A stretch of 10,418 bases of DNA from an uncultured Bacillota bacterium (GTDB lineage: Bacteria; Bacillota_I; Bacilli_A; RFN20; CAG-449): NCBI GenBank assembly GCA_902493275.1, contig CABUOQ010000036.1:1-10418 (forward strand), written 5' to 3'. This document shows, piece after piece, positions 1-5,869 of the stretch. Under the pieces are notes generated by a model, which worked only from the letters and a program-made list of their open reading frames with translations, had not been told where the DNA came from and searched no databases. The position numbers and the translations under genes were made by a program. Each line of letters starts with the position of its first letter. Position 1 is the stretch's first letter.

Positions 1-10
1 AGGCTTTTTT
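1..10 (+). terminator. Possible 3' half of an upstream Rho-independent terminator
   Basis: The window opens with AGGCTTTTTT, which looks like the descending arm and U-tract of an intrinsic terminator whose first arm lies outside the window. The gene it would end (trmD or rimM in many relatives) is not visible. This is inferred from the pattern only. Confidence 0.3.
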
Positions 11-116
11 ATCTTCATTTTTTCCGGGTTTTTATAAAATTTTTTTATTTTTTTTATTTTTTATTTCTATATGGGGTTTTATGCTTAATTAAATATAATT
101 AAAACGTCTAAAACCC
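11..116. other. T-rich intergenic DNA with a nested inverted repeat upstream of the rplS promoter
   Basis: No coding potential is seen. Positions 41-62 are three T-runs (7, 8 and 6 bases) split by single A's, which may give bent or UP-like DNA. Positions 74-81 (GGGTTTTA) and 109-116 (TAAAACCC) form a perfect 8-bp inverted repeat. It encloses a second one, TTAATT at 85-90 and AATTAA at 97-102. The outer repeat ends one base before the rplS -35 box and has no U-tract on either strand, so it is not an obvious terminator. Its function is unknown. Confidence 0.4.
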
Positions 117-145
117 TTGCAAATGGCATTTTAAATTAATATCAT
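117..145 (+). promoter_or_regulatory. Sigma-A type promoter for rplS
   Basis: The -35 box TTGCAA (117-122) is separated by 17 bases from the -10 box TATCAT (140-145), which matches TATAAT at five of six positions. Transcription would start near 152, leaving a leader of about 85 nt before the rplS ATG. The T-rich DNA upstream could serve as an UP element. Confidence 0.65.
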
Positions 146-151
146 ATAAGA

Positions 152-236
152 GCGTGTTAAGCGCATTGATGGTCCGCTGCTAAGTCACATAGTTATGAAC
201 ATCGATAAAAAATTTGCTAAAGAGGAGAAATTTAGG
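152..236 (+). promoter_or_regulatory. Structured 5' leader of rplS, candidate L19 autoregulatory leader
   Basis: This roughly 85-nt untranslated segment is unusually GC-rich for the region between 152 and 188. A bulged stem can be drawn: GTG (154-156) with CAC (186-188), TTA (157-159) with TAA (181-183), and AGCG (160-163) with CGCT (175-178), closing a loop that reads into GGTC. Low-GC Gram-positives are known to carry an L19 leader at this position, in which L19 is thought to control its own mRNA. Position and GGTCCGCTGC-like sequence suggest that family, but I could not run a covariance model. The leader ends with the rplS ribosome binding site AAGAGGAG (220-227). Confidence 0.5.
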
Positions 237-584
237 ATGAACAACCAATTAGTGGAACAAATTTCCAAGTCACAAATTAGAAGTGATCTTCCTAGCTTTG
301 GTGCTGGTGATACCATTAAAGTAGCATTAAAAATTGTTGAAAATGGTAAGTCAAGAATCCAAATATTCCAAGGTGTTGTTATTGCTCGTCGTGGTTCAGG
401 TGTCAGCGAGACATTCATAGTTAGAAAAGAATCTGTCGGTGTTGGCGTTGAGAGAACTTTCCCTGTTAATTCACCTTCTATTGATTCAATAGTAGTTGTA
501 AAACATGGTCGTGTAAGACGTAATAAGATTTACTATTTACGTAACAGAAAAGGTAAATCAGCAAGACTTAAAGAAGTATTATAA
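237..584 (+). CDS. rplS: 50S ribosomal protein L19
   Basis: This encodes ribosomal protein L19, a large-subunit protein at the 30S-50S interface. The 115-residue product matches the usual family length. It has the family features in order: an N-terminal helix with QLVEQISKSQ, then the PSFGAGDTIKV segment, the IQIFQGVVIARRGSG loop, SVGVGVERTFPVNSP, and a basic tail with RRNKIYYLRNRKGKSARLKE. I chose the ATG at 237 because AGGAG (223-227) lies nine bases upstream and L19 proteins begin near this point. An in-frame ATG at 195 would add 14 residues but has no ribosome binding site and lies inside the leader. The gene has its own promoter and terminator, so it is probably transcribed alone. The identification is secure. 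Confidence 0.97.
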   Translation: MNNQLVEQISKSQIRSDLPSFGAGDTIKVALKIVENGKSRIQIFQGVVIARRGSGVSETFIVRKESVGVGVERTFPVNSPSIDSIVVVKHGRVRRNKIYYLRNRKGKSARLKEVL

Positions 585-615
585 TCTAGAATTTAAGTTT
601 TTTGTGACAATTATT

Positions 616-646
616 AAAAGGATGAGAGATTTTTCATCCTTTTTTT
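616..646 (+). terminator. Rho-independent terminator of rplS
   Basis: AAAAGGATGA (616-625) pairs with TCATCCTTTT (634-643) as a 10-bp stem around an 8-nt loop. The run of T's from 640 to 646 completes an intrinsic terminator 31 bases after the rplS stop. It separates rplS from lepB. Confidence 0.85.
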
Positions 647-689
647 GTTAATATATCTATTAGCGGACATATTATTTATTGATATTAAC
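647..689. repeat. 8-bp inverted repeat between the rplS terminator and lepB
   Basis: GTTAATAT (647-654) and ATATTAAC (682-689) are perfect reverse complements with 27 bases between them. The repeat overlaps the only candidate lepB promoter, so it could be an operator or, if transcribed, a hairpin. Both arms are AT-rich, so chance is a real alternative. Confidence 0.35.
660..688 (+). promoter_or_regulatory. Weak candidate promoter for the lepB cluster
   Basis: An extended -10 element, TG-A-TATTAA (680-688), is preceded at 17 bases by a poor -35 box TTAGCG (660-665). A promoter is expected here because the rplS terminator lies just upstream. The match is weak and read-through is possible. Confidence 0.3.
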
Positions 690-728
690 GCTGCCAATGA
701 AATAAAAAATATGATTGGAAATGATAAA

Positions 729-1283
729 ATGAAAAATACGAAAGCTATTAAGAATATTTCAAATGTTTTAACAATCTTTCTTTTGATTGTAGTGAGTTTA
801 TTATTGGTTAGAAATATATGTTATGTTAAAATCGTAGTTTCTGGAGAATCGATGAGTCCAAATCTTCATAATGCAGATTATGGATACGCTATAAAAACTA
901 ATTATGCTAAGACTCATATCAATCGTTTTTCGATTGTTATTTTTGAAAATGAAACCTCAAAAGAAGATATAATTAAAAGGGTTATTGGTCTTCCTGGAGA
1001 AACAATTTCTTTTAAAGGAGAAGGAAATGATCTATATGTCAATGGACAATTAATAGATCAGTATTTTATTGATGAAGAGATGATAAAAGATACATTACTT
1101 TATGGTTCATATTCCACTGATGAAGAGATTATTATTCCTGAAAATTCTTATTTTGTTTTAGGCGATAATAGAACAAATTCGATAGACTCTATGCATGGGT
1201 TAGGATTTATTAAGCAAAAACAAATAATAGGAGTTTTATCATTCATATTTCCAAATAAAGGATATGGATTTAAATATTTCTAG
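729..1283 (+). CDS. lepB: Type I signal peptidase (S26 family)
   Basis: This membrane-anchored serine protease removes signal peptides from exported proteins outside the membrane. From the ATG at 729 it is 184 residues, typical of short Gram-positive forms. One hydrophobic segment at about residues 13-27 anchors the enzyme. The catalytic serine is Ser41 in GESMSP and the general-base lysine is Lys83 in IKRVIGLPGE. The GDNR...S.DS box lies at 145-154, with Met where Arg usually follows. The start is uncertain: GGA lies nine bases before 729, an in-frame ATG at 711 lacks any ribosome binding site, and a TTG at 645 sits in the rplS terminator T-run. The stop codon overlaps the rbgA ribosome binding site, so the two genes are probably cotranscribed. 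The function is secure. Confidence 0.93.
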   Translation: MKNTKAIKNISNVLTIFLLIVVSLLLVRNICYVKIVVSGESMSPNLHNADYGYAIKTNYAKTHINRFSIVIFENETSKEDIIKRVIGLPGETISFKGEGNDLYVNGQLIDQYFIDEEMIKDTLLYGSYSTDEEIIIPENSYFVLGDNRTNSIDSMHGLGFIKQKQIIGVLSFIFPNKGYGFKYF

Positions 1284-1291
1284 GAGTTATT

Positions 1292-2152
1292 ATGCAACAA
1301 AAGAATATTCATTGGTTTCCAGGACATATGTTAAAAGCTCTTAGAGAAATTAAGGAGCGGTTAAAAATAGTTGATTTAGTCATTGAAGTAATTGATTCAC
1401 GAGCTCCCATCTCTTCAAAGAATCCCTTTTTAAATGAAATTATTAAAGATAAAAAGAAAATGATCGTTTTAACGAAAAAAGATTTATGTGATGAAAAGAA
1501 AATCAATTCTTTTTTAAGTTATTACGAAAAAGAAAATTATAGGACAATTTTAGCTAATTTAAACGATGCTATTGATATAAAAAGAATAACTGGTTTAGCT
1601 AATGAATTAGGTAAAGAACGACAAGAAAAATATATTAAAAGAGGTATGAAGCCTCAACCATTAAGAGTGATGATAATTGGTATACCTAATGTTGGAAAAT
1701 CAACATTGATCAATCGTTTAGTGAAAAAATCTGCAGCGTCTGCTCGTAATACACCAGGTCATACTAAAGCCCAACAATGGATTAGAATAAATAAAGATTT
1801 TGAATTATTAGATACACCAGGTATTTTATCTCCACATTATGAAGATAAAAAAGTGGCGATGAATTTAGCTTTAATTGGATCAATTAAAGACGAAATATTA
1901 CCTATTGATGAAATATATTCTCATTTAATAGATTTTTTGATTTTAAATTATTTAGCAGAATTTAAGGCAAGATATAAATTAAATCTTGAAGAGTATCAAG
2001 AAGACAAAATAACTCAAGAAATAGGTAAAAATAGGGGATTATTATTAAAAGGTGGAGAAGTTGATGCCGACAGTGTAAAAAAATTGATTATCAAAGAATT
2101 TAGAGCAGGCTTAATTGCGAAAGTTGTGGTAGATGAAGATGTTGGATTATGA
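1292..2152 (+). CDS. rbgA: Ribosome biogenesis GTPase RbgA (YlqF)
   Basis: RbgA is a circularly permuted GTPase that acts late in 50S subunit assembly. The 286-residue protein starts with the family motif HWFPGHM (7-13). Its GTPase motifs are in permuted order: G4 as TKKD (61-64), G1 as GIPNVGKST (130-138), a threonine-containing G2 in NTPGHTKAQ, and G3 as DTPG (174-177). G4 has Thr where Asn is usual. The C-terminal part, with NRGLLLKGGEVD and a final helical stretch, matches the RNA-binding domain of the family. AGGAG at 1282-1286 overlaps the lepB stop and sets the start. It ends in TGA, the only TGA stop in the window, and overlaps rnhB by about 20 bases. The neighbours match the order in Clostridia. 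Confidence 0.96.
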   Translation: MQQKNIHWFPGHMLKALREIKERLKIVDLVIEVIDSRAPISSKNPFLNEIIKDKKKMIVLTKKDLCDEKKINSFLSYYEKENYRTILANLNDAIDIKRITGLANELGKERQEKYIKRGMKPQPLRVMIIGIPNVGKSTLINRLVKKSAASARNTPGHTKAQQWIRINKDFELLDTPGILSPHYEDKKVAMNLALIGSIKDEILPIDEIYSHLIDFLILNYLAEFKARYKLNLEEYQEDKITQEIGKNRGLLLKGGEVDADSVKKLIIKEFRAGLIAKVVVDEDVGL

Positions 2153-2765
2153 AAAAAATATTTATTCGTTGGGATATAAATTAATTGTTGGATGTGACGA
2201 AGCTGGAAGAGGCCCGTTGTGTGGTCCAGTTGTTTGCGCTGCTTGTATCTTACCTAAAGATTATCAAAATGAATTTATTAATGACTCTAAAAAGTTGACA
2301 GAGAAAAAAAGAAGAGAATTATTTTCAGTTATCAAAGAAGTGGCTATTGCTTATGCGATTGTAGCTATTTCTCCTCAAGAAATTGATAAAATTAATATTT
2401 ATGAAGCGTCAAGAAAAGGAATGCAAGACGCGATAGAATTATTAAATGTTAAGCCTGATTATATTTTAACTGATGCAATGCCATTAAATAAATTTAAAGA
2501 TATTCCTCAAGAAGCAATTGTTAAAGGCGATGCGAAGGCTATGTCAATTGCCGCGGCATCAATATTAGCGAAGGTTACTAGAGATAATATAATGGATGAA
2601 TTAGATAAAAAATATCCTCAATATATGTTTGCTAAGCATAAAGGGTATCCTACAAAGCTTCATTTGGAATTGTTAGAAAAATATGGTCCGATAAAGGAAA
2701 TATATAGATTTAGTTATAATCCAGTTAAGAAAGTTGCTTTTGGTCAAGTTAAATTAGATATATAA
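2133..2765 (+). CDS. rnhB: Ribonuclease HII
   Basis: RNase HII cuts RNA in RNA-DNA hybrids and nicks at single ribonucleotides in DNA. The 210-residue product carries the family signature CDEAGRGPLCGPV. The four metal-binding acids fit Asp22, Glu23, Asp114 (in LTDAM) and Asp133 (in KGDAKAMSIAAAS), and the conserved AKVTRD and HKGYPTKLH segments follow. Numbering uses the ATG at 2133. A second in-frame ATG at 2139 is equally possible, since neither has a clear ribosome binding site. Both starts lie inside the end of rbgA, so translation is probably coupled to rbgA termination. There is no strong terminator directly after the gene, so dprA is likely in the same transcript. Confidence 0.95.
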   Translation: MKMLDYEKNIYSLGYKLIVGCDEAGRGPLCGPVVCAACILPKDYQNEFINDSKKLTEKKRRELFSVIKEVAIAYAIVAISPQEIDKINIYEASRKGMQDAIELLNVKPDYILTDAMPLNKFKDIPQEAIVKGDAKAMSIAAASILAKVTRDNIMDELDKKYPQYMFAKHKGYPTKLHLELLEKYGPIKEIYRFSYNPVKKVAFGQVKLDI

Positions 2766-2826
2766 AAAAATAAATAAAAACTTAAAATCTCGTTTTTTTC
2801 CATATTTAAATATTGAGGAATGAAAA
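2766..2826 (+). other. rnhB-dprA spacer with a weak hairpin and an AT palindrome
   Basis: AAAAAC (2776-2781) can pair with GTTTTT (2792-2797), followed by T's. With only one G-C pair this is at best a leaky terminator. ATATTTAAATAT (2802-2813) is a perfect 12-bp palindrome directly before the dprA ribosome binding site GAGGA (2815-2819). No clear promoter is visible. Confidence 0.3.
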
Positions 2827-3588
2827 ATGAGAAATATTTTAATTTATTTCGCTATCAAATATAAAGGTGATTATGTAAAAATACTTGATGCGATAAAAAG
2901 AAAAGAACAAATTGATAAATCAGAACTTGAAAAACTTAAAAAACAGAATATTAAGGCTCTAACATGTTTAGATAATAATTATCCTTCATATTTTAAAGAA
3001 ATGCTCTACGCGCCTTTGGTCTTATTTTATGAAGGTGATATATCGTTATTAGATTCACCTTATCGTTTAGGAGTAATTGGCTCTCGTCAATGTCACGAAT
3101 ATGGGAAATCTGCGACAATTAAGGTGTTAAAGGAACTATTTGATAAAAGACCAGTGACAATAGTTTCAGGTCTAGCTCAAGGAATTGATACTATTGCTCA
3201 TCAAACAGCAATTGAAAATAATCAACGAACAATCGCTGTTTTAGGGACGGGAATAGATATTTGCTATCCTAAAGAAAATTTTACGCTTTATAGAAGAATT
3301 AAAGAGTATGATTTAATCATTAGTGAATATCCTTTTGGTGTAGGTCCTAGTCACAATAATTTTCCGTTTAGAAATAGATTGATTTCAGGTATAAGTCAAA
3401 AAATATTAGTATCTGAGGCCGCAATAAAAAGTGGAACACAAATAACAATTAGGTATGCTTTGGAACAAAATAAGGATGTATTTGCTATTCCTCATCCAAT
3501 TACTGAAGAGTCATTTTGCAATATTTTAATTTCTCAAGGAGCAAAGCCAATTTTTAATGGATTAGACATTGATGAAGAATTTTTATAA
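2827..3588 (+). CDS. dprA: DNA-processing protein DprA/Smf, short form
   Basis: DprA binds single-stranded DNA and loads RecA during natural transformation. It is also found in many bacteria not known to be competent. The 253-residue protein has an N-terminal helical region (about 1-60) and then the Rossmann-like DprA core. Core motifs seen are GSRQCHEYG (85-93), SGLAQGID (114-121), AVLGTGIDICYP, FPFRNRLISG and SEAAIKSGTQIT. It ends soon after the core with SQGAKPIFNGLDI, so the C-terminal winged-helix (DML1-like) domain of many DprA proteins is missing. GAGGA at 2815-2819, seven bases upstream, supports the ATG at 2827. It probably closes the lepB-rbgA-rnhB transcript and is ended by an A/U-only terminator. 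No other competence gene is visible here. Confidence 0.93.
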   Translation: MRNILIYFAIKYKGDYVKILDAIKRKEQIDKSELEKLKKQNIKALTCLDNNYPSYFKEMLYAPLVLFYEGDISLLDSPYRLGVIGSRQCHEYGKSATIKVLKELFDKRPVTIVSGLAQGIDTIAHQTAIENNQRTIAVLGTGIDICYPKENFTLYRRIKEYDLIISEYPFGVGPSHNNFPFRNRLISGISQKILVSEAAIKSGTQITIRYALEQNKDVFAIPHPITEESFCNILISQGAKPIFNGLDIDEEFL

Positions 3589-3630
3589 AAATTTATTATT
3601 ATTATCTTATTAATAATAATGAGTTTTTTT
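3587..3630 (+). terminator. A/U-only terminator after dprA
   Basis: TTATTATTA (3596-3604) pairs with TAATAATAA (3611-3619) around a 6-nt loop. The stem extends outward through 3587-3595 with 3620-3628, including two G-U pairs, and runs into a T-tract that ends at 3631. There is no G-C pair in the stem. The position just after the dprA stop and the T-tract support a terminator, though a stem without G-C pairs is unusual. Confidence 0.6.
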
Positions 3631-3654
3631 TGAAAAAAAGAGATAATTTTTTGG

Positions 3655-3683
3655 TTGACAATCGTAAAGTAGATAATGATAAT
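3655..3683 (+). promoter_or_regulatory. Near-consensus promoter for topA
   Basis: A perfect -35 box TTGACA (3655-3660) lies 17 bases before the -10 box GATAAT (3678-3683). Transcription would start near 3690, giving a very short leader that holds just the ribosome binding site GGAGGTG (3695-3701). This is the best sigma-A match in the window. TopA promoters in other bacteria often respond to supercoiling, but the sequence does not show that here. Confidence 0.8.
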
Positions 3684-3706
3684 AGGTAAGTATCGGAGGT
3701 GTTTTA

Positions 3707-5773
3707 ATGAAACTAATTATTGTTGAGTCACCAACTAAATGCGAAACGATAAAGAAATATTTAGGCCCAGATTTTAATGTTGTAGCGTCTTATGGTCATA
3801 TTAGAGATCTTTCTACAACGGGTAAAGGTGGATTAGGAGTAAATATTGAAGAGGATTTTAAACCAACCTATGTCATTAATAAAGATAAACTTAAAGTAGT
3901 ATCAAATTTAAAAAAGCAAGCTAAGAATGCAGAAGATATATATCTTGCAACCGACCCTGATCGTGAAGGAGAGGCAATATCTTGGCACATCGCTGATGTT
4001 TTAAAGCTTGATGTGTATAAAACAAAAAGACTAGAATTTCATGAGATAACTAAAACGGCAATAAATAATGCCTTAAAAAATCCAAGAACGATAGATTTAG
4101 ATCTTGTCGCTTCTCAAGAGACAAGAAGAATTATTGATCGTATTATGGGATTTAAATTATCAACATTGATGAAGAGAAAAATTGGTTCTGTTTCCGCGGG
4201 AAGAGTTCAGTCGGTTACTTTGAAGTTAATTACAGAGCGAGAAAAAGAAATTTCTCAATTTGTTCCAGAGGAATATTGGACTATTCAAGGTGTTTTTGAT
4301 AAAGATATTAAAGCAAATTTAGAAAGTTATAAAAATCAAAAACTTGAAATTAAAAATGAAAGTCAAGCTGAAAAAATATTAAAATCACTACCAAGAAACT
4401 TTGTAATATCTAAAATTACAAAAAATAAACGTTATATTGATTCACAAATACCTTTTAGAACTTCTGTTTTACAACAAGTTGCGTACACATATTGTAAATT
4501 TTCCACAAAATTAACACAAAGCTATGCTCAAAAATTATTTGAGTTAGGATTAATAACATATATTAGAACTGATGGAACTGGAATGGCTAAAGAATTTATT
4601 GATTATGGCAAAAGATTCATTTCTGATAAATATGGGAAAGAATATTTGGCTAGTGAAGCAAAATTAAAATCTTTAGAGAATAAAGATAATTCTAATATGG
4701 CTCACGAAGCGATTCGTCCAACATCACTTGAAAATACACCAGAGATTGTAAAATCAGCTTATAATCTAGAACGAGGATTATTATCTTTATATAGATTGAT
4801 TTATAATCGTTCTATTGCATCTTTAATGTCACCAAAAGTTGAAGAAGTTACAAATATTAAATTTACTGGTGATGAATATACGTTCTCTTATACTGGAAAT
4901 ATTACAATATTTGATGGTTATTCAAAAGTATATAAAGCTGATGAAGAAGAACAATCAAAATATATTCCTTCTTTAAAAGAAAATGAAAAAATAATCTGTA
5001 AAGAAGTCACAAAAGAACAACATTTCACTAAGGGGCCAAATAGATTTAATGAAGCTAAGGTGGTAAAAACAATGGAAGATCTTGGTATAGGACGACCATC
5101 AACGTATGCTTCAACAATTTCAACACTATACGCTAGAGATTATATTAAAAATGAAAAAGGTTCATTATTTCCAACCGAACAAGGAACCATTACAGTAGAT
5201 AATTTGACTAAGTTTTTTGAACCATTCATGGAGACAAGCTATACTGCACAAATGGAACGAGAATTAGATGAGATTTCTTATCAGGATGGAACTAGAAATA
5301 AGATTCTTAGTGAATTTTATAAGGAGTTTGAAACTTTGTTTGAAACTGCACAAAGCAATATGAAAAAAGAGCAACCAAAACTTACTGGTGAATTATGCCC
5401 ACAATGTGGCAAACCATTAGTTTATCGAAAATCTAAATTTGGTCAATTTGAGGCTTGCTCTGGTTATCCAGAATGTAACTATGTAAAAAAGCCAGAAAAA
5501 ATAGAACCAATATATTCTGATAAGGTTTGTCCACAATGTGGTAAACCATTGGTCTTAAGAAAATCTAAAAAAGGTGAATTCTTCGCTTGCTCGGGATTTC
5601 CAAAATGTCATTATATTGAAGGTGATGAAGAACAATCTAAATCAGAACAAACAAATTTAGTTTGTCCAAAATGTGGTAAGCCTTTATTAAAGAAAGCGGG
5701 AAAGAATGGAAGGAATGATTTTTATGCTTGTTCAGGCTTTCCAAGATGCCGTTATATTCAATCGATAAAATAA
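3707..5773 (+). CDS. topA: DNA topoisomerase I (type IA)
   Basis: This enzyme relaxes negatively supercoiled DNA through a transient 5'-phosphotyrosine bond. The 688 residues match the usual Bacillota length. The TOPRIM domain opens with IIVESPTK (Glu7) and includes DPDREGE (Asp83, Asp85). The active-site tyrosine is Tyr285 in LITYIRTDG, and GIGRPSTYAS follows in the core. The C-terminus has three tandem zinc ribbons from about residue 563. The first two have spacing C-x2-C-x16-C-x5-C, and the third has two extra residues in the middle. All twelve cysteines are present. The strong GGAGGTG five bases before the ATG fixes the start. The gene has its own promoter and terminator, so it appears to be transcribed alone. 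trmFO, which follows topA in B. subtilis, is absent here. Confidence 0.98.
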   Translation: MKLIIVESPTKCETIKKYLGPDFNVVASYGHIRDLSTTGKGGLGVNIEEDFKPTYVINKDKLKVVSNLKKQAKNAEDIYLATDPDREGEAISWHIADVLKLDVYKTKRLEFHEITKTAINNALKNPRTIDLDLVASQETRRIIDRIMGFKLSTLMKRKIGSVSAGRVQSVTLKLITEREKEISQFVPEEYWTIQGVFDKDIKANLESYKNQKLEIKNESQAEKILKSLPRNFVISKITKNKRYIDSQIPFRTSVLQQVAYTYCKFSTKLTQSYAQKLFELGLITYIRTDGTGMAKEFIDYGKRFISDKYGKEYLASEAKLKSLENKDNSNMAHEAIRPTSLENTPEIVKSAYNLERGLLSLYRLIYNRSIASLMSPKVEEVTNIKFTGDEYTFSYTGNITIFDGYSKVYKADEEEQSKYIPSLKENEKIICKEVTKEQHFTKGPNRFNEAKVVKTMEDLGIGRPSTYASTISTLYARDYIKNEKGSLFPTEQGTITVDNLTKFFEPFMETSYTAQMERELDEISYQDGTRNKILSEFYKEFETLFETAQSNMKKEQPKLTGELCPQCGKPLVYRKSKFGQFEACSGYPECNYVKKPEKIEPIYSDKVCPQCGKPLVLRKSKKGEFFACSGFPKCHYIEGDEEQSKSEQTNLVCPKCGKPLLKKAGKNGRNDFYACSGFPRCRYIQSIK

Positions 5774-5781
5774 AACAGATT

Positions 5782-5816
5782 AAGCATTTATGAAAATAAG
5801 TAGTGAATGCTTTTTT
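5782..5816 (+). terminator. Rho-independent terminator of topA
   Basis: AAGCATT (5782-5788) pairs with AATGCTT (5806-5812), and the stem can extend inward by three more pairs including G-U. A run of six T's (5811-5816) follows. It lies nine bases after the topA stop. A further copy of AAGCATT at 5835-5841 could compete for the second arm. Confidence 0.8.
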
Positions 5817-5854
5817 GTTCCGTTAATTTTATATAAGCATTGTTTAATTATTCA

Positions 5855-5863
5855 TGATATAAT
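5855..5863 (+). promoter_or_regulatory. Extended -10 promoter of xerC, probably giving a leaderless mRNA
   Basis: TG-A-TATAAT (5855-5863) is a perfect extended -10 element. No good -35 box stands at the right distance (AAGCAT at 5835-5840), as is common for extended -10 promoters. The xerC ATG begins seven bases after the -10 box, where transcription would start, and no ribosome binding site lies between. Confidence 0.65.
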
Positions 5864-5869
5864 TTTTTT

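Noticed and set aside
195..236. L19 starting at ATG 195
   Set aside because: No ribosome binding site precedes it, it lies within the structured leader, and L19 proteins start near the ATG at 237, which has AGGAG upstream.
185..418. Minus-strand reading frame opposite rplS
   Set aside because: It mirrors a highly conserved ribosomal gene, and I see no ribosome binding site or recognisable domain for it.
645..728. lepB starting at TTG 645, giving 28 extra residues
   Set aside because: The TTG lies in the T-run of the rplS terminator and has no ribosome binding site. The extra residues are not typical of signal peptidases, and the ATG at 729 gives the usual short N-terminus and membrane anchor.
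5390..5770. Tandem repeat at the end of topA
   Set aside because: The similarity between the three segments comes from three homologous zinc ribbons, which are normal in this enzyme family.
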